Shown piece after piece: positions 6,762 to 9,849 of a stretch of 9,849 nt of DNA (within the stretch, counting starts at the first letter, position 1; each line of letters begins with the position of its first letter). The DNA lies in the NCBI GenBank assembly GCA_030668465.1, contig DAOUTX010000028.1:1-9849 (forward strand). Direction: 5' to 3'. Source of the stretch: Atribacterota bacterium. GTDB taxonomy: Bacteria; Atribacterota; Phoenicimicrobiia; Phoenicimicrobiales; Phoenicimicrobiaceae. The notes under the pieces are model-generated. The model was not told the DNA's origin and did not search any database. It saw only the letters and a program-made list of their open reading frames with translations. The position numbers and the translations under genes are program-made.

Positions 6762-9700
6762 ATGGAGAAGCTGATAAAAAGAAGAGTATTAAACTGTTCC
6801 ATAGACCCATGTGTACACACTCTAGGAGTCGAAAAATTTGCGGAATGGATGGAAACAATGGGAATAGGTTATATTGCAATAAAATTAGGTCCCGCTGTCT
6901 CCATTGATGAACTTATAGATAAAATAAGAGAATCAAAACCGGAAGTCGTTTCTTTTTGTTATCGATTAGGAGACCTGCATGTTGATGAAATTATTGAAGA
7001 ATTAGTTGAAAAGATTTATAAATTTGAGCTTGAACCGGCAAAAAGTGGTATCCGTTATTGCTTTGGAGGTCTAAGGCCGGCTGCCAATCTGGTCAGAGCA
7101 ATGACCGGCTTACCTATTTTAGAAGACAAATTTTCGCCTAATATAGACCGTCATTTTAATTTGGAAAAGATTGCAGAAGATTATAAGGACAAGGAAAAAT
7201 ATCAGAAATTTTTTGATTTGATCGTGGATGATTATGTCACCATGGCTGAGCTGGATGAGTTTGCCCGTAATCGAATCAAGATTGCCAAAGAAAAAATCGT
7301 TTGGTCTGATGACCTTTTAGAAAGAATAAAACAGGTGCGTGAGTTGGAAGACAGGCCGATTATTCGAGCCCATATCGGAGCAGCTGCAGAGAGCATCAAA
7401 CCCACAGTGGATGGCGTAAAAGTTTTAAGCGAAGCAGGGTGTTTGGAAATAGTTTCTTTAGCCCCTGACCAGGTTACCCAAGCCTTTTTACCAAAATTTG
7501 TCCGCGGAGAAGAAGACCCCAAGAAATACCGTAACGGAGAAGGGGGAGCTCCAATTCGAAGCAGAGAAGATTTAAAAGCTCTCAAGGATGCAACTAAATG
7601 CGGTAATTGGCCTATGACCAGAATTTATTCCGGAACCGATGAACTGATAGAAGCGGCAAAAATATTTGAGGAAACACTGCATATGCCTTTCCCCGCAGTG
7701 CCCATCTTTTTTTACAATCGTTTGGACGGAAGAGGACCGCTTTCTATTTTAGACGGCATCAATGAACATTTTAATACCATGCACTGGTGGGCATCTATTG
7801 ATAAACCCTTGGAAGTCAATGACCCTCATCAGTGGCAGCTGCGCAGATGTTCGGATGATATGTATGTAACTGACCATATTCTTTGCGGGATTGTTGCCTT
7901 AAAAATGGGAGTAAAAAACTACGTTATGCAGTTAATGTTTGACCTTCCTCCGGAAATAGAACCTTTAAACGATTTGGCTAAAATGAAAGCTTCCTTTGAA
8001 ATGATAGAACCTTTAACTACACATTTTGATTACAATATCATTAAAGAGACCAGAGGTGGATTATCCAGTTTTCCGCCCAATTTGGATGAAGCCAAAAGCC
8101 ATCTATCCATGACAACCTATTGGCAGATGTTTATGAAGCCGGATATCGTCCACATCGTCAGTTATTGTGAAGCCCATCATGACGCGAAGGCAGAAGATAT
8201 TATTGCCAGCTGTGATATTACCAAACAATCCTTTAAAGAATATTATCGAGCACCCCTTCCCGATATTTGGCATATTCCTAAAGTAGTTGCCCGTAAGGAA
8301 GAATTGAAAAAAGGAGCCATGTATAATATTTTTCATTTGGCTATAATGGGAGGATATGAAGGAAAGGTCACTTTAGAAAATTTCTCGAATTTTGCAGTGT
8401 CAAAAGAAGTATCCGCAAAAAGGGAAAAAACCGAAGAGCAAGAAATGAATTACGAAACCATGCTGTTAGACCTTATCGACGGGGAAAATTATCCTTCCGG
8501 TGAATGCAATATGATTAGCGCCGATAATCTGGATTTAGCTTTACAGGTAGGATTATTCCAGGCACCGCAGGTTACAGTCATTGATAAGCGTTATGAATTA
8601 ACCGGTATGTGTAGGACTAAAATAGTAGATGGAGGTTGCAGAATTGATACATTTTGTGGAAAAAAAGTCAAAGATGAATTTGAGCGGGTTGATGCAGTAA
8701 GAAATAAATTCCCCTGGTATTTTGATAAAAATATCAGTCAGTCAGATGATTGGTCGGTGGTAGCAGATTCAAAGGATGTTATCGAAGAAGATGCCACCCA
8801 GGCTTTCAGGGAAGAATTGGGAATTACCGATTTTAAAAATAAGAAAATTCTTGCCGTTGACTTTGGTAGTACTTATACAAAAGTGGCTATCTTTGATACC
8901 GACAAAGATGATGTCGATTTACGTTATATTCCTACTACTGTAAATGATATTCGCGAAGGATTAGCTGATGGATTAGGATGTCTTCCCGAATGTCAAAAAG
9001 TAGGAAATTGGGATCCCCTGAAGAAGAAAATGGATGAATTTGATGTAAAATTACCTTGCAGTAGTGCAAAGGGCGGATTGAAGATGATTACCGTATCATT
9101 AACTGCTCGCGAAAGCGGTTTTGCAGCTGACCTTGCCGCCTTGACTGCCGGGGCAAAACTCTTAAACAGTTATCACGGAAAATTATCCGAAGAAGATGCG
9201 AGGAATATTTATTTGAATGACCAGCCGGAAATAATACTATTGACCGGTGGAGTTAATGACGGCGGAGATACGGATATAGTCCTGCATAATGCGAGGATTT
9301 TGGCCAAGAGCGTAAAATTAGCAACTTACGCAAAATACGGTATACCCATTATCTATTCGGGTAATGAAGATGTAAAAGAAGAGATTGCAGATATTTTCCA
9401 AAAACATAATATTGATGCAAAAATTACCGAAAATCTTATGCCCGAGGTGAATAATTATAATATCGAAGTTGTAAACGAAGCTATCCGTGAATTATTTCAG
9501 ACCGTGGTTATTCGGGGTAAAGGATTTGATGTTGTTGAAGAATATATGAGCGCTAAATTTATTCCTACTCCCCGAGCTGCTTTCCTGGGTATTAATCTGT
9601 TAGCTCGCGGTTATGGCCAAGAAGAAGGAATAGGAAATATTGTTGCCCTGGATGTCGGTGGTTGCACTACAGATTACTTTGCCAATGTAAAATCAAATCC

Positions 9701-9849
9701 TCTATATCTTTATCCCTGGGATGATCCCAAGAAAAAGGTAAAACGGACCATATTAAAAACGCCTAATTATCCTTTAGCTTATCGAAGGGTAGAAGGTAAA
9801 TATGGATTAGCTTATAATGCAGAAAATTTAATGGAATTAGAGAAATTTA
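6762..9849 (+). CDS. Fused B12-binding / GlmE-like mutase / MutL (GlmL) ATPase-domain protein, 3' end outside window
   Basis: One frame stays open from ATG 6762 to the last base: 1029 codons and no stop. Residues ~7-115 resemble a cobalamin-binding domain, with CVHTLG (17-22, H19 as the expected cobalt ligand), S64 in VVSFCYRL and a GG at 102-103. Residues ~170-545 resemble a divergent TIM-barrel mutase of the glutamate mutase epsilon (GlmE) type: RAHIGAAAE (202-210), SGTDELIEAA (290-299), FYN (317-319) and MGVKNY (382-387). Residues ~545-690 are unassigned and cysteine-bearing (C582, C617, C626, C632). From ~695 comes a MutL/GlmL-type ASKHA ATPase: DFGSTYTK (700-707), PTTV (724-727), LTGGVNDGGD (827-836) and DVGGCTTD (964-971). 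MutL partners are thought to protect or reactivate B12 mutases. The fusion implies an adenosylcobalamin-dependent rearrangement with a built-in ATPase. Substrate is unknown. The MutL call is strong, the B12 domain good, and the barrel assignment moderate. Confidence 0.85.
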   Translation, partial: MEKLIKRRVLNCSIDPCVHTLGVEKFAEWMETMGIGYIAIKLGPAVSIDELIDKIRESKPEVVSFCYRLGDLHVDEIIEELVEKIYKFELEPAKSGIRYCFGGLRPAANLVRAMTGLPILEDKFSPNIDRHFNLEKIAEDYKDKEKYQKFFDLIVDDYVTMAELDEFARNRIKIAKEKIVWSDDLLERIKQVRELEDRPIIRAHIGAAAESIKPTVDGVKVLSEAGCLEIVSLAPDQVTQAFLPKFVRGEEDPKKYRNGEGGAPIRSREDLKALKDATKCGNWPMTRIYSGTDELIEAAKIFEETLHMPFPAVPIFFYNRLDGRGPLSILDGINEHFNTMHWWASIDKPLEVNDPHQWQLRRCSDDMYVTDHILCGIVALKMGVKNYVMQLMFDLPPEIEPLNDLAKMKASFEMIEPLTTHFDYNIIKETRGGLSSFPPNLDEAKSHLSMTTYWQMFMKPDIVHIVSYCEAHHDAKAEDIIASCDITKQSFKEYYRAPLPDIWHIPKVVARKEELKKGAMYNIFHLAIMGGYEGKVTLENFSNFAVSKEVSAKREKTEEQEMNYETMLLDLIDGENYPSGECNMISADNLDLALQVGLFQAPQVTVIDKRYELTGMCRTKIVDGGCRIDTFCGKKVKDEFERVDAVRNKFPWYFDKNISQSDDWSVVADSKDVIEEDATQAFREELGITDFKNKKILAVDFGSTYTKVAIFDTDKDDVDLRYIPTTVNDIREGLADGLGCLPECQKVGNWDPLKKKMDEFDVKLPCSSAKGGLKMITVSLTARESGFAADLAALTAGAKLLNSYHGKLSEEDARNIYLNDQPEIILLTGGVNDGGDTDIVLHNARILAKSVKLATYAKYGIPIIYSGNEDVKEEIADIFQKHNIDAKITENLMPEVNNYNIEVVNEAIRELFQTVVIRGKGFDVVEEYMSAKFIPTPRAAFLGINLLARGYGQEEGIGNIVALDVGGCTTDYFANVKSNPLYLYPWDDPKKKVKRTILKTPNYPLAYRRVEGKYGLAYNAENLMELEKF

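Noticed and set aside
6602..6907. A 101-codon + strand open frame spanning the end of the opine dehydrogenase and the start of the next gene
   Set aside because: It has no family resemblance and overlaps two well-supported genes in other frames. The long frame from 6762 has a proper ribosome site and protein motifs.
7232..7585. 117-codon minus-strand open frame inside the fused mutase-like gene
   Set aside because: It is antisense to the long, motif-bearing frame and has no recognisable protein features.

Overview
This is a low-GC bacterial window in which all real genes read rightward (+). The starts have clear AGGAG-type ribosome binding sites. The content is peptide import, D-amino-acid release, a decayed TRAP/M20 peptidase stretch, an MlrC-type metalloprotein and a B12 mutase-like protein. 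This suggests an anaerobic peptide/amino-acid-scavenging bacterium. Candidatus Atribacterota or a clostridial or Thermotogales-like lineage would fit, but that is a low-confidence guess, because nothing here is a phylogenetic marker.

Bases 1-2919 look like one transcription unit. It holds the 3' end of an oligopeptide/dipeptide ABC ATPase (OppD/DppD), an overlapping complete second ATPase (OppF/DppF), and an N-acyl-D-amino-acid deacylase. The import system would bring in peptides or acylated amino acids, and the deacylase would free D-amino acids from them. Bases 2920-3641 are a gene graveyard. An M20 metallopeptidase has lost its N-terminus and most of its C-terminal half. It is followed directly, in another frame, by the last ~40 codons of a TRAP transporter large permease (DctM) with an internal stop. 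Bases 3642-5123 encode an intact M81/MlrC-family protein with a strong ribosome binding site.

Bases 5124-5525 form an AT-rich regulatory gap. It has an 18-bp perfect palindrome interlocked with a tandem 7-bp repeat, a repeated half-site further down, and an 11-bp-arm inverted repeat. Downstream is an octopine/nopaline (opine) dehydrogenase-family enzyme at 5526-6716. It is followed 45 bp later by a very long frame, open from 6762 to the window edge (1029 codons and no stop).

That long frame is the most interesting object here. It appears to fuse three things that glutamate mutase systems normally keep as separate proteins: a B12-binding domain (MutS/GlmS-like), a TIM-barrel mutase-like domain (GlmE-like, divergent), and a MutL/GlmL ASKHA-type ATPase. 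Its B12 motif has Cys where Asp is usual. By hand alignment, several glutamate-binding residues of GlmE look replaced, so the substrate is probably not glutamate. Its pairing with an opine dehydrogenase under a possible shared operator suggests an undescribed amino-acid or opine-derived rearrangement pathway. That is inference.
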